Shown piece by piece: positions 29,460-37,846 of a stretch of DNA of 64,000 bases. The notes below the pieces were generated by a model. It was not told where the DNA came from, ran no database searches, and saw only the letters and a program-made list of their open reading frames with translations. Origin of the DNA: an uncultured Bacteroidota bacterium (lineage in GTDB: Bacteria; Bacteroidota; Bacteroidia; Flavobacteriales; Flavobacteriaceae); NCBI GenBank assembly GCA_902544085.1, contig CACCAP010000002.1, positions 1 to 64,000 of the forward strand, in the 5' to 3' direction. Every line of letters starts with the position of its first letter. The first letter of the stretch is position 1. The translations under genes were made by a program, and so were the position numbers.

Positions 29460-30285
29460 AAAATTTATTTACTTTTTTTTAATCCCTTGTATTTTATTCT
29501 CACAGACTCCACAAGATACTGAACTGTGGGGCCCAGTACCTAAAAAAATCAAATCCGTAAATTTTTCCAGTCCACCTAGCGATGCAATAATTCTATTTGA
29601 TGGCAAAGATCTTAAGAACTGGTCACAAAGATGGTCGAACGAAAAATCCAATTGGATAATCGCTGATGATGGATCAATGTTTTCTGAAAATCCTGGTGAA
29701 GGTATTCAAACAATTGAGAATTTTGGTTCTGTTCAACTTCACATTGAGTGGAAAACATCATCCGAAATTGACATGGAATCTGATAGAGATGAAGATGGTC
29801 TTTTAGATTTTGAAGATTTATGTCCTGATGATTTTGGGTTAAAAAGATTTTGGGGTTGCAGTGAGTTAAAATATAAGGATAGATCACAATACCAATCAAA
29901 CAGTGGAGTTTTTTTTCATAACCTCTATGAAATACAAATTTTAAACAGTTTTGATAACAAGACTTACGTAAATGGTATGGCAGGGTCAATTTATAAGCAA
30001 CATATACCACTTGTTAATGCATCTAGACCAAATGATCAATGGCAATCTTACGATATAGTCTTCGTTTCTCCTAAATTTGATGAATATGGAAAAAAGTTTA
30101 GGGAGGGATCAATTACAGTTTTTCACAATGGCATATTAATTCATAATAATGTCAAAATTTTAGGTTCAACAGAAAATGTTGGCCAACCAAAAAATATAGT
30201 TCATGGAGATGGGCCTATAGCTATTCAAGAACATTGTTGCACTAAAGTAAGCTTCAGAAATATTTGGGTTAGAGAAATTGAGTAA
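29452..30285 (+). CDS. DUF1080 (3-keto-disaccharide hydrolase family) protein with a TSP3-like insert
   Basis: This 277-residue exported protein starts at a TTG inside the end of the previous gene and has a signal peptide (about 1-18, CILFSQ). The jelly-roll DUF1080 domain begins IILFDGKDLKNWSQRW. It contains SGVFFHNLYEIQILNS, WQSYDIVFVSPKFDE, VFHNGILIHNNV and the end FRNIWVREIE. Between strands, at residues 111-136, sits a calcium-binding thrombospondin-type-3-like motif: DRDEDGLLDFEDLCP followed by a second Cys in FWGC. Homologues I know have only a short loop here. Family members hydrolyse 3-keto-glycosides. Confidence 0.88.
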   Translation: MIRKFIYFFLIPCILFSQTPQDTELWGPVPKKIKSVNFSSPPSDAIILFDGKDLKNWSQRWSNEKSNWIIADDGSMFSENPGEGIQTIENFGSVQLHIEWKTSSEIDMESDRDEDGLLDFEDLCPDDFGLKRFWGCSELKYKDRSQYQSNSGVFFHNLYEIQILNSFDNKTYVNGMAGSIYKQHIPLVNASRPNDQWQSYDIVFVSPKFDEYGKKFREGSITVFHNGILIHNNVKILGSTENVGQPKNIVHGDGPIAIQEHCCTKVSFRNIWVREIE

Positions 30286-30315
30286 AATACTCAAAAAGAT
30301 TTTCTAATTTTGTAC

Positions 30316-31173
30316 ATGCTTCAGTCAATGACCGGATATGGGTCAAAGTCTTTTAAAATTGATGATTTCGAAATTAATATCGAACTAAGAACATTGAATA
30401 GCCGATATTTTGATTCAAAAATATCGTTACCACCCATTTTACATAAACATGAGTTAGAAATTAATAATCTCCTAAAAAAGTTTTTATTGAGAGGCAAAGT
30501 AGAATTAAATATTAAGTTGATAGGAATTTCAGATGACTCATTTAGTTTCAATAAAAATGTTATCAAAAACTATTTTAAGGATCTAAATGATATTTCAAAA
30601 TTCGACAAATCACAGTTGTTAAATTCAATTTTAAACCTTCCAAATACTATTATCAAAAGTGAAAATAAGATTCCTGAAAAAGTATCAAAAAAGATAATAG
30701 TCTTACTGAATTCAGTTATTAAACAATTGATTTCATTTAGAACAAAAGAGGGCCAAAACACAAAAAAAGATTTGGTAGAAAATATCAAACTGATCAATAT
30801 ATGCTCTGAAAAAATAAAAAAAGAGAGTAAGTATAATAAAAAATCCATCGAGGAAAACTTAGAAAAAAAAGCCAGAAATTTGAACGTTGAATATGACCAC
30901 GGAAAATTTGAACAAGAGATGTTTTATTACTTAGAAAAAATAGATATAAATGAGGAGTTGGTAAGGTTAGACAGTCATATTAATTTTTTCAATGAAATTT
31001 TAAAAAATAAACAAATTGAAAAGGGCAAGAAGCTCGGATTTATTTGCCAAGAAATTGGTAGAGAGATAAATACAATTGGATCAAAATCTAACAATGCATT
31101 GATTCAAAATCATGTTGTAGAGATGAAGTCAAGTGTAGAAAAAATTAGAGAACAATTATTAAATATTCTATAA
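30316..31173 (+). CDS. yicC: YicC-family endoribonuclease
   Basis: This 285-residue protein has the hallmark N-terminus MLQSMTGYGSKSF, an N-terminal YicC domain with RTLNSRYFD, and a C-terminal DUF1732-type domain ending KLGFICQEIGREINTIGSKSNN. E. coli YicC is an endoribonuclease that helps destroy RyhB. I choose the ATG at 30316; a TTG two codons earlier at 30310 is less likely. The stop shares one base with the gmk start (TAATG), and yicC-gmk pairing is widespread in bacteria. Confidence 0.95.
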   Translation: MLQSMTGYGSKSFKIDDFEINIELRTLNSRYFDSKISLPPILHKHELEINNLLKKFLLRGKVELNIKLIGISDDSFSFNKNVIKNYFKDLNDISKFDKSQLLNSILNLPNTIIKSENKIPEKVSKKIIVLLNSVIKQLISFRTKEGQNTKKDLVENIKLINICSEKIKKESKYNKKSIEENLEKKARNLNVEYDHGKFEQEMFYYLEKIDINEELVRLDSHINFFNEILKNKQIEKGKKLGFICQEIGREINTIGSKSNNALIQNHVVEMKSSVEKIREQLLNIL

Positions 31174-31736
31174 TGGCAGGTAAGGTAGTTATATTAAGTG
31201 CACCCTCAGGAAGTGGAAAAACTACTCTTGCCCGACACCTACTTTCTGTTGAAAAACTAAACTTTAAATTTTCTGTTTCTGCAACAACTAGAAAAAAAAG
31301 AGATCATGAAATTAATGGAAAGGATTATTTCTTTTTTTCACCAGAAGAATTTAAAAATAGTATTGAAAACCAAGATTTTATTGAATACGAAAAAGTTTAT
31401 GAAAATATGTATTATGGGACTCTAAAGTCAGAAGTAAACAATCTGATTGTCAACCACAATATAGTTTTTGATGTTGATGTATTAGGTGCACTATCATTAA
31501 AAAAGTACTTTAAAAATCTTGCGATTTTAATTTTTATTAAACCTCCCAGTATTGATGTTTTAGAGAAGAGATTAATTGATAGGAAAAAGAATGAACCCAG
31601 TGAAATCAAAGAAAGAATCAGAAAAGCTGAAATTGAAATGAAAAAAGAAGCTGATTTTGATACAGTAATTATTAATGAAGATTTGGATGTTGCAAAACAA
31701 GAGTTAATAGATAAAGTTGAGAAATTCCTAAAATGA
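31173..31736 (+). CDS. gmk: Guanylate kinase
   Basis: This 187-residue enzyme phosphorylates GMP to GDP. The P-loop is APSGSGKTTLARHL. The GMP-binding region has SVSATTRKKRDHEINGKDYFF and FIEYEKVYENMYYGT. The family length is normal. It is coupled on both sides: a one-base overlap with yicC and a 4-nt ATGA overlap with nadD. Confidence 0.97.
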   Translation: MAGKVVILSAPSGSGKTTLARHLLSVEKLNFKFSVSATTRKKRDHEINGKDYFFFSPEEFKNSIENQDFIEYEKVYENMYYGTLKSEVNNLIVNHNIVFDVDVLGALSLKKYFKNLAILIFIKPPSIDVLEKRLIDRKKNEPSEIKERIRKAEIEMKKEADFDTVIINEDLDVAKQELIDKVEKFLK

Positions 31737-32314
31737 AAGTTGGTTTATTTTTTGGCACCTTTGATCCTCTTCATATTGGGCATGACCAAATTGCATCATA
31801 TTTTTTAGAAAATTATTTTGATCAAATTTGGTTTGTTGTCACACCCCACAATCCACATAAAGAAAAACTAGTTTTAACTGATGAAAAAATTAGGCTTGAA
31901 ATGGTTAAAAAGTTTTGTGATAGTAACGCAAATTTTGTTTGTTCGGACGTTGAGTTTTCTTTAAAACAACCTAACCACACGTCTGATACAGTTTCAAAAC
32001 TTTTAGAGATGCAACCCAACATTGATTTTTCTGCAATAATTGGTCAAGATAACTTGATGCATCTGGATCAATGGAAAAATTATAAGAAAATTTTAGACAT
32101 AGGAGTTTATGTTTATCCTAGAGATATTGAATCAGAATTTAATGGCCCTCTTGAATCTCACCCAAATATAAAAATCTGTGATTGTAAATTAATGGAAATT
32201 TCCTCCTCCGAGATAAGAGATAATATTAGCAAGGGATTAAACATTAACCACCTGGTTCCAGATCAAGTCATGGATCTTATTAATAAAAATAAACTCTATA
32301 CACCTTCCATTTAA
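31733..32314 (+). CDS. nadD: Nicotinate-nucleotide adenylyltransferase
   Basis: This 193-residue nucleotidyltransferase makes nicotinate adenine dinucleotide in NAD synthesis. The motif GTFDPLHIGH holds the HxGH active site, and the C-terminal ISSSEIRDNISKG is the second nucleotide-binding signature. It is the last gene of yicC-gmk-nadD. An 84-bp gap with two in-phase TTAAC units follows, before the Bat operon. Confidence 0.95.
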   Translation: MKVGLFFGTFDPLHIGHDQIASYFLENYFDQIWFVVTPHNPHKEKLVLTDEKIRLEMVKKFCDSNANFVCSDVEFSLKQPNHTSDTVSKLLEMQPNIDFSAIIGQDNLMHLDQWKNYKKILDIGVYVYPRDIESEFNGPLESHPNIKICDCKLMEISSSEIRDNISKGLNINHLVPDQVMDLINKNKLYTPSI

Positions 32315-32333
32315 CTTTCTTCTGATAAATTCT

Positions 32334-32379
32334 TTAACCATTATTTAACACTTTTCCTCAACATTTTTTAATAAAATTG
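32334..32379 (+). promoter_or_regulatory. Candidate regulatory repeat and promoter before the Bat operon
   Basis: Two direct units, TTAACCATTAT (32334-32344) and TTAACACTTTT (32345-32355), lie exactly 11 bp apart. After 16 nt comes TAAAATTG (32372-32379), which matches seven of eight positions of TAnnTTTG, and the moxR ATG follows 19 nt later. A further TTAAC at 32311 is one base out of phase. The pattern resembles the phosphate-region arrays at 58438-60480, but the spacing differs by one, so this is only a candidate. Confidence 0.4.
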
Positions 32380-32398
32380 CTTACCTGAAATTTATCTT

Positions 32399-33397
32399 AT
32401 GGAAAATAATAATGTTGACATTAATAAAATTAATGCTCAAATAAAAAAAGACAGTGAATTCATAGACCTCTTACTTATCGAAATAAATAAGGTAATAGTT
32501 GGTCAAAAATACATGCTTGAAAGGTTATTAATTGGACTGCTTGGTAAAGGCCATATTCTCCTAGAAGGAGTACCTGGTCTTGCAAAAACCCTTGCAATTA
32601 ATACATTAAGTCAAGCAGTTAAAGGAACATTTAGCAGAATCCAATTCACACCCGACTTGTTACCAGCTGATGTGGTTGGAACAATGATTTATAATATTAA
32701 GCAGAATGATTTTTCGATCAAAAAAGGGCCAATTTTTGCAAATTTTGTATTGGCAGATGAAATAAACCGAGCTCCCGCCAAGGTTCAATCGGCTTTACTT
32801 GAATCTATGCAAGAAAAGCAAATTACAATTGGGGATAATACTTTTAAACTACAATTACCCTTCCTTGTAATGGCCACTCAGAACCCGATTGAGCAGGAGG
32901 GAACTTACCCACTTCCTGAGGCTCAAATGGATAGGTTCATGTTGAAGTGTGTGATATCTTATCCTGAGTTTGATGATGAGCAATTGATAGTCAGATCAAA
33001 CATCAACGAATCATTTAGCAAAGTAAAAGCGGTTGTTTCAATTAAAGACATTCTTAAGGCACAGGAATCTGTAAAGCAAGTCTACATGGATGAAAAAATT
33101 GAAAAATATATTTTAAAGTTAATTTTCGCAAGTCGTTACCCAGAACAAAATAATTTAGAAGATTTGAAACCCTTAATTAGTTTTGGTTCTTCACCTAGAG
33201 GAAGTATCAACTTAGCGCAAGCAGCAAAATGTCATGCGTTTATTCAAAGAAGAGGCTATGTTATCCCAGAGGATATCAAAGCTGTTATTCATGATGTATT
33301 AAGACACAGAATAGGATTGACCTATGAAGCTGAAGCCGAAAATATAAGTTCTACAGATATCATAGACAAAATTGTTAACTCAGTTGAGGTTCCCTAG
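32399..33397 (+). CDS. MoxR-family AAA+ ATPase
   Basis: This 332-residue AAA+ ATPase heads the Bat operon. The Walker A motif is GVPGLAKTLAIN and the Walker B region FVLADEINRAPAKVQ; the sensor 1 segment is VMATQNPIEQEGTYPLPEAQ (residues near 165). MoxR proteins are thought to act as chaperone-like remodelling ATPases for partners with VWA domains, here the downstream BatA and BatB. The DUF58 gene follows after 7 nt. The membrane or stress role in Bacteroidetes is inferred from the family. Confidence 0.95.
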   Translation: MENNNVDINKINAQIKKDSEFIDLLLIEINKVIVGQKYMLERLLIGLLGKGHILLEGVPGLAKTLAINTLSQAVKGTFSRIQFTPDLLPADVVGTMIYNIKQNDFSIKKGPIFANFVLADEINRAPAKVQSALLESMQEKQITIGDNTFKLQLPFLVMATQNPIEQEGTYPLPEAQMDRFMLKCVISYPEFDDEQLIVRSNINESFSKVKAVVSIKDILKAQESVKQVYMDEKIEKYILKLIFASRYPEQNNLEDLKPLISFGSSPRGSINLAQAAKCHAFIQRRGYVIPEDIKAVIHDVLRHRIGLTYEAEAENISSTDIIDKIVNSVEVP

Positions 33398-33404
33398 TCA
33401 ATAG

Positions 33405-34271
33405 ATGGATACAAAAGAGATCATAAAAAAGGTAAGGAAGGTTGAAATAAAAACTAAAAAACTTACCAACAATGTATTTGGTGGTGAATATCAAAGCACT
33501 TTCAAGGGAAGGGGTATGACATTCAGTGAGGTTAGATCCTACGAATTTGGAGATGATGTGAGAACTATTGATTGGAATGTAACTGCAAGATACAATGAAC
33601 CTTTTGTAAAAGTTTTTGAAGAGGAAAGGGAACTTACTCTAATGCTTATGGTTGATATTAGTGGTTCAAAACTTTTCGGGTCTGAAGATCAAATAAAGAA
33701 AAATATTGTCACGGAGATTTCGGCCACTTTGGCTTTTTCTGCAATACAGAATAACGATAAAGTAGGGTTAATTCTCTTTACAGATCAAATTGAGTTATTC
33801 ATTCCACCCAGTAAGGGAAGATCACACATTTTGAGAATTATCAGAGAACTTATAGAGTTTAAACCTAAAAACTCCAAGACTGATATTTCAGTTGCACTGA
33901 AGTTTTTCTCTAGTATAATAAAAAAGAAATCAATTGCTTTTTTGATCTCTGACTTTAATTCTGAGGATTATGAAAAGCCTTTATCAATTGTTGCTAAGAA
34001 ACATGACTTGACAGGCATAAGAATATTTGACAAGTTTGAGGAAGAGTTTCCTGAAATTGGTTTTGTTTCTATGTATGATCAGGAATCAAAAAAGTATAAA
34101 CTAGTAGATACTTCATCAAGAAAAATTAGAAATTTTTTCAAGTCAGAATATTTAAAAAAGAGAGATTTTTTTGAAAAGCTATTTAAAAAGTCAGGAGCTG
34201 GTGTAATTAGTTGTAGAACGGATGAAGACTATGTAAAGTTATTATTAGGTTATTTTAAAAATCGTGGTTAA
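33405..34271 (+). CDS. DUF58 (VWA-like) protein of the Bat operon
   Basis: This 288-residue protein has the DUF58 signature YEFGDDVRTIDWNVTAR and a following VWA-like domain with MVDISGSKLFGS, a degenerate MIDAS. The N-terminal RKVEIKTKKLTNNVFGGEY is typical of the family. No membrane segment is seen, so it should be cytosolic. It always sits next to MoxR ATPases and is a probable client or adaptor. It overlaps the next gene by 8 nt. Confidence 0.93.
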   Translation: MDTKEIIKKVRKVEIKTKKLTNNVFGGEYQSTFKGRGMTFSEVRSYEFGDDVRTIDWNVTARYNEPFVKVFEEERELTLMLMVDISGSKLFGSEDQIKKNIVTEISATLAFSAIQNNDKVGLILFTDQIELFIPPSKGRSHILRIIRELIEFKPKNSKTDISVALKFFSSIIKKKSIAFLISDFNSEDYEKPLSIVAKKHDLTGIRIFDKFEEEFPEIGFVSMYDQESKKYKLVDTSSRKIRNFFKSEYLKKRDFFEKLFKKSGAGVISCRTDEDYVKLLLGYFKNRG

Positions 34272-35817
34272 TTTTTTTCTAAAGACTGTAATCTGCCTGT
34301 TGGTTTTTCAGCTTAGTTATTCTCAAGATAGCATGCTCGTCAGATCCGAGGTTGACACAACTTCAATTAAAGTCGGAGAACAGTTTTCTTATGAAATAAT
34401 TATAGAAAGCGATAATTTTTTGGAAATCAATTTTCCAGAGACTTTTAATTTTAGTCCTTTCACGATTGCAGATGAATTTCCATCAGACACCAACTATTTA
34501 AAGAGTAAAAAAATTATAAGTAAAAAATTTAATTTGACCCATTTTGATCAGGGCTCATTCTCAATAAATCCTCAAAAATTAGACATTGGTGACAAGATAT
34601 ACACAACAGAAAAAATTGATATTGATGTTTTAACAATAAAAGTTGATACTGTATCAAAAAAGTTTTTTGATATTAAAGAAATAAAGTTTACTGATGATCC
34701 CAATAGTTCAATATTTAAAATTATAACCCCACTCGCTCTGTTTATTTTAGGATGCTTAGTTTTATTTTTCATTTACAGATCATATAAAAAGTTAAAGTCC
34801 CTAGAATTCTTCTTTCAGACACCCTTTGAAAAAGCAGTTCTAAGTTTACAAGAAATTGAGAAATCAAAACTTGATAATCAAAAGGATTTAAAAGAATTTT
34901 ACACAAGATTAATTGAAATTGTAAAAAGGTATTTTGAAGATGATTCTATTGATCCAAATGCAATGGAAAGCACATCCAATCAACTAATAAATAAATTAAA
35001 TCTTTTAAAAGCTTCAAAAAAAATCAATCTATCAGATAACACGATTAGTTCACTGGCTGAAGTATTAGAAAATTCTGATCTTGTAAAGTTTGCGAGGTTG
35101 GAAATGGACCAAAACACCATCACTAGCGACCAAATCAAAATCAAGGAAATAATTTCCTCTGCAAAAAAATCAATACCCAATAATGAGGAGATGGATAATG
35201 AAAAAAGGAGACAAGAAGAAGTCAGGTTTTTAAATAAACTTAAGAACAAAAAGATAAGATATATTATATCATCTGCCATAACAATTATTTTGACGATATC
35301 ATCTATTGTAATCTTTTTATTTGGTGCACCAAAATCAATAGAATCCATAACATTTAATTCAGATAAAAAATTACTAAATCAAGATTGGGTTGAGAGTGTT
35401 TATACTGAATTCAATCTTAGACTACAAACCCCTGATGCATTGGTCAGATCGTCAGATTCACTTTCTAATGATTTAAATTATATTTCTAAAAATGAATCTA
35501 TTAGTATAAGTCTTTATGTAAAAACTAAAACTGAGAATCAAGATGTTTTAAATGATTTATTGGAGGATTTTCAAATAAGAAATTTTAAAAATGTTATTAC
35601 AAAAGAGGAACAGCTTGAGCTTGGTGATGGAAATAAGGCTAATAAAATTTTTGGGTCATTCAATGATAATAATATAAATGCTAAGAAAAATTATAGTGTT
35701 ATAATTTTTGATTTTAACAACAACCTTCTTTTTTTAGAAATGATTTTTGAAATTGAAAATAATATCCAAAGTCAAATTATTGACAAGGTTCTAAACTCTT
35801 TAAAATTCGAAAAATGA
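34264..35817 (+). CDS. Membrane protein of the Bat operon, unnamed
   Basis: This 517-residue protein starts at GTG. It has a signal peptide (1-20, ending SYSQ), a periplasmic beta-rich region (about 25-130, VRSEVDTTSIKVGEQFSYE, BatD-like), and a membrane helix (about 152-171). A cytosolic helical region (about 180-325) includes LKEFYTRLIEIVKRYFED, as in DUF4381-like proteins. A second helix (about 332-353) leads to a C-terminal domain (about 360-517). In Bacteroidetes a protein of this type lies between DUF58 and BatA, but no function is known. It overlaps both neighbours. Confidence 0.85.
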   Translation: MVNFFLKTVICLLVFQLSYSQDSMLVRSEVDTTSIKVGEQFSYEIIIESDNFLEINFPETFNFSPFTIADEFPSDTNYLKSKKIISKKFNLTHFDQGSFSINPQKLDIGDKIYTTEKIDIDVLTIKVDTVSKKFFDIKEIKFTDDPNSSIFKIITPLALFILGCLVLFFIYRSYKKLKSLEFFFQTPFEKAVLSLQEIEKSKLDNQKDLKEFYTRLIEIVKRYFEDDSIDPNAMESTSNQLINKLNLLKASKKINLSDNTISSLAEVLENSDLVKFARLEMDQNTITSDQIKIKEIISSAKKSIPNNEEMDNEKRRQEEVRFLNKLKNKKIRYIISSAITIILTISSIVIFLFGAPKSIESITFNSDKKLLNQDWVESVYTEFNLRLQTPDALVRSSDSLSNDLNYISKNESISISLYVKTKTENQDVLNDLLEDFQIRNFKNVITKEEQLELGDGNKANKIFGSFNDNNINAKKNYSVIIFDFNNNLLFLEMIFEIENNIQSQIIDKVLNSLKFEK

Positions 35818-36809
35818 CAGACTTAAAATTTCAAAATCCTGAATTTTTATGGTTACTGGCTTTAATTCCTGTCATGGCCTATTTCTTTTATAGTACAAGC
35901 AATAAAAGAAAGAGTTTTATGAAGTTTTCATCAATAACTGATTTTAAACCAAGTCTAAAATCAAAACTTCATCCCTTTCTGGATATCATGCGTTTACTTT
36001 CAATCTTTTTCATTATTCTATCCATTGCCCGCCCTCAGGAAGTAAGCAACTCCATTAGATCAAAGTCAAGCAGTGGAATAGATATTGTCATTGCTGTTGA
36101 CATATCATCGAGTATGTTAGCTAGAGATTTAAAACCAAATAGATTAGACGCATTAAAAAATGTTGCATCAGAATTTGTCAAGGGGAGATTAAATGATAGA
36201 ATTGGAATTGTAATTTATGCAGGTGAAAGCTATACCAAAACACCTGTTACATCTGATGAAAAATTAATTCTTTCATCTTTGCAGGATATTGTGTTTGATG
36301 GCGTTATTCAAGACGGAACAGCTATAGGAATGGGTTTAGCAACATCGGTAAACCGATTGAAAGACAGTAAAGCAAAAAGTAAAGTAATTATCCTTTTTAC
36401 AGACGGAGTAAATAACACGGGCGTTATAGATCCTGAAACAGCTTCAGATTTGGCCCTAAATTATGGAATCAAAACTTACACAATTGGTCTTGGAACCAAT
36501 GGGAATGCATTAGCACCTGTTGCTGTAAACAGAGATGGATCTTTTCGATTTGGAATGACTAAAGTTGAAATTGATGAGGAATTACTTAGTGGAATTGCTG
36601 AAAAAACAGGTGGACTTTATTTCAGAGCCACTGATAACAAAAGCCTGGAGAGTATTTACAAGGAAATCGATAAACTTGAAAAGACAGAAATCGAAGAGAT
36701 AAGGTATTCTGAAAAAGATGAAAAATATCGTTTTCTAATCATTCTAGCTCTATCACTTTTTACAATAGAGTATTTAACAAGAAAATTAATTTATAAAAGT
36801 GCTTTTTGA
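35814..36809 (+). CDS. batA: BatA, VWA-domain membrane protein
   Basis: This 331-residue protein has two N-terminal membrane helices (about 10-25 and 57-73), a VWA domain and a C-terminal helix. The MIDAS motif is intact as AVDISSSM, with the later acidic motif LFTDGVNNTG. The N-terminal segment PEFLWLLALIPVMAYFF is typical of BatA. Bat proteins were named from Bacteroides aerotolerance, and later work in other phyla points to envelope stress. It overlaps the previous gene by 4 nt and batB by one base. Confidence 0.95.
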   Translation: MTDLKFQNPEFLWLLALIPVMAYFFYSTSNKRKSFMKFSSITDFKPSLKSKLHPFLDIMRLLSIFFIILSIARPQEVSNSIRSKSSSGIDIVIAVDISSSMLARDLKPNRLDALKNVASEFVKGRLNDRIGIVIYAGESYTKTPVTSDEKLILSSLQDIVFDGVIQDGTAIGMGLATSVNRLKDSKAKSKVIILFTDGVNNTGVIDPETASDLALNYGIKTYTIGLGTNGNALAPVAVNRDGSFRFGMTKVEIDEELLSGIAEKTGGLYFRATDNKSLESIYKEIDKLEKTEIEEIRYSEKDEKYRFLIILALSLFTIEYLTRKLIYKSAF

Positions 36810-37846
36810 TGTATCAGTTAGATGAAATAAAATTTTTCTATTTCCTTTTAATTATTCCTATGATTATAATGGCTTTTGTTTATAATAAATATTGGAAAAG
36901 CCGGGTTATTAAAAATAATTTTTCAATTGCTAGCCTAAATTATTTAGTTCCTGAATTCTCTAAAACTAAAGATTCATTAAAATTAATTGTTCAGCTATTA
37001 GCAATTGTGTTTTTAATAATTGGACTCGTCAATCCCAAAATTGGAACAGAATTAAAAACCGTTACCAGAGAAGGAGTTGATATTGTTTTTGCTGTTGATG
37101 TATCTAAAAGTATGTTGGCTGAGGATATTGCACCTAACAGGATCGAAAAGTCCAAGAGAATAGTATCTCAGGTAATAAATCAACTGGGGTCTGACAGAGT
37201 TGGAATAGTTGCATATGCTTCTTCAGCAATTCCTGTATTGCCAATTACATCTGATTTCTCATCTGCAAGAATGTTTTTGGAGAGTTTAGATACTGATATG
37301 ATTTCTTCGCAAGGTACCTCAATAGTTGATGCAATCCAACTTTCAAGTACATATTTTGATGATGAAAATCAAACCAATAGAATCGTTTGTATACTTTCAG
37401 ACGGAGAGGATCATGAGTTTCAGGAAAGCCTGATAAATACTACAATTGATGATTCAGGTATTATTATTTTTTCAATTGGTGTTGGAAGTGAAAAAGGGTC
37501 GCCAATACCAATTAGAGAAAAAAACATTATACAATCTTATAAAAAAGATGAAAAGGGTGATGTGGTTATCACAAAACTTAATTCAGAACTTTTAAAAAAA
37601 TTGGCTGATCAATCAAAAGGAAAATATATTGAAGGAGATATAACTAGCAAGGTGGTTGAAGAAATAATTTCACAGCTGAAAGATATGGACAAAAAAGAAT
37701 TTGAGGCCAAGGAATTCACAAGTTTTAAAGATCAATTCCAATGGTTTTTAGCTCTTTCATTATTTTTAATTTTGTTAGATAGTTTTTTATTTGAGAAAAA
37801 AACAAAATGGATTGAAAAACTAAATTTATTTGATGATGATAAATAA
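36809..37846 (+). CDS. batB: BatB, VWA-domain membrane protein
   Basis: This 345-residue paralogue of BatA has two N-terminal helices, a VWA domain with intact MIDAS (AVDVSKSM), LSDGEDHEFQ as the acidic loop, and a C-terminal helix (WFLALSLFLILLDSFLF). I choose the ATG at 36809, which shares a base with the batA stop (TGATG); an in-frame TTG lies one codon earlier. BatA and BatB probably form a heteromeric membrane complex with MoxR. Confidence 0.95.
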   Translation: MYQLDEIKFFYFLLIIPMIIMAFVYNKYWKSRVIKNNFSIASLNYLVPEFSKTKDSLKLIVQLLAIVFLIIGLVNPKIGTELKTVTREGVDIVFAVDVSKSMLAEDIAPNRIEKSKRIVSQVINQLGSDRVGIVAYASSAIPVLPITSDFSSARMFLESLDTDMISSQGTSIVDAIQLSSTYFDDENQTNRIVCILSDGEDHEFQESLINTTIDDSGIIIFSIGVGSEKGSPIPIREKNIIQSYKKDEKGDVVITKLNSELLKKLADQSKGKYIEGDITSKVVEEIISQLKDMDKKEFEAKEFTSFKDQFQWFLALSLFLILLDSFLFEKKTKWIEKLNLFDDDK

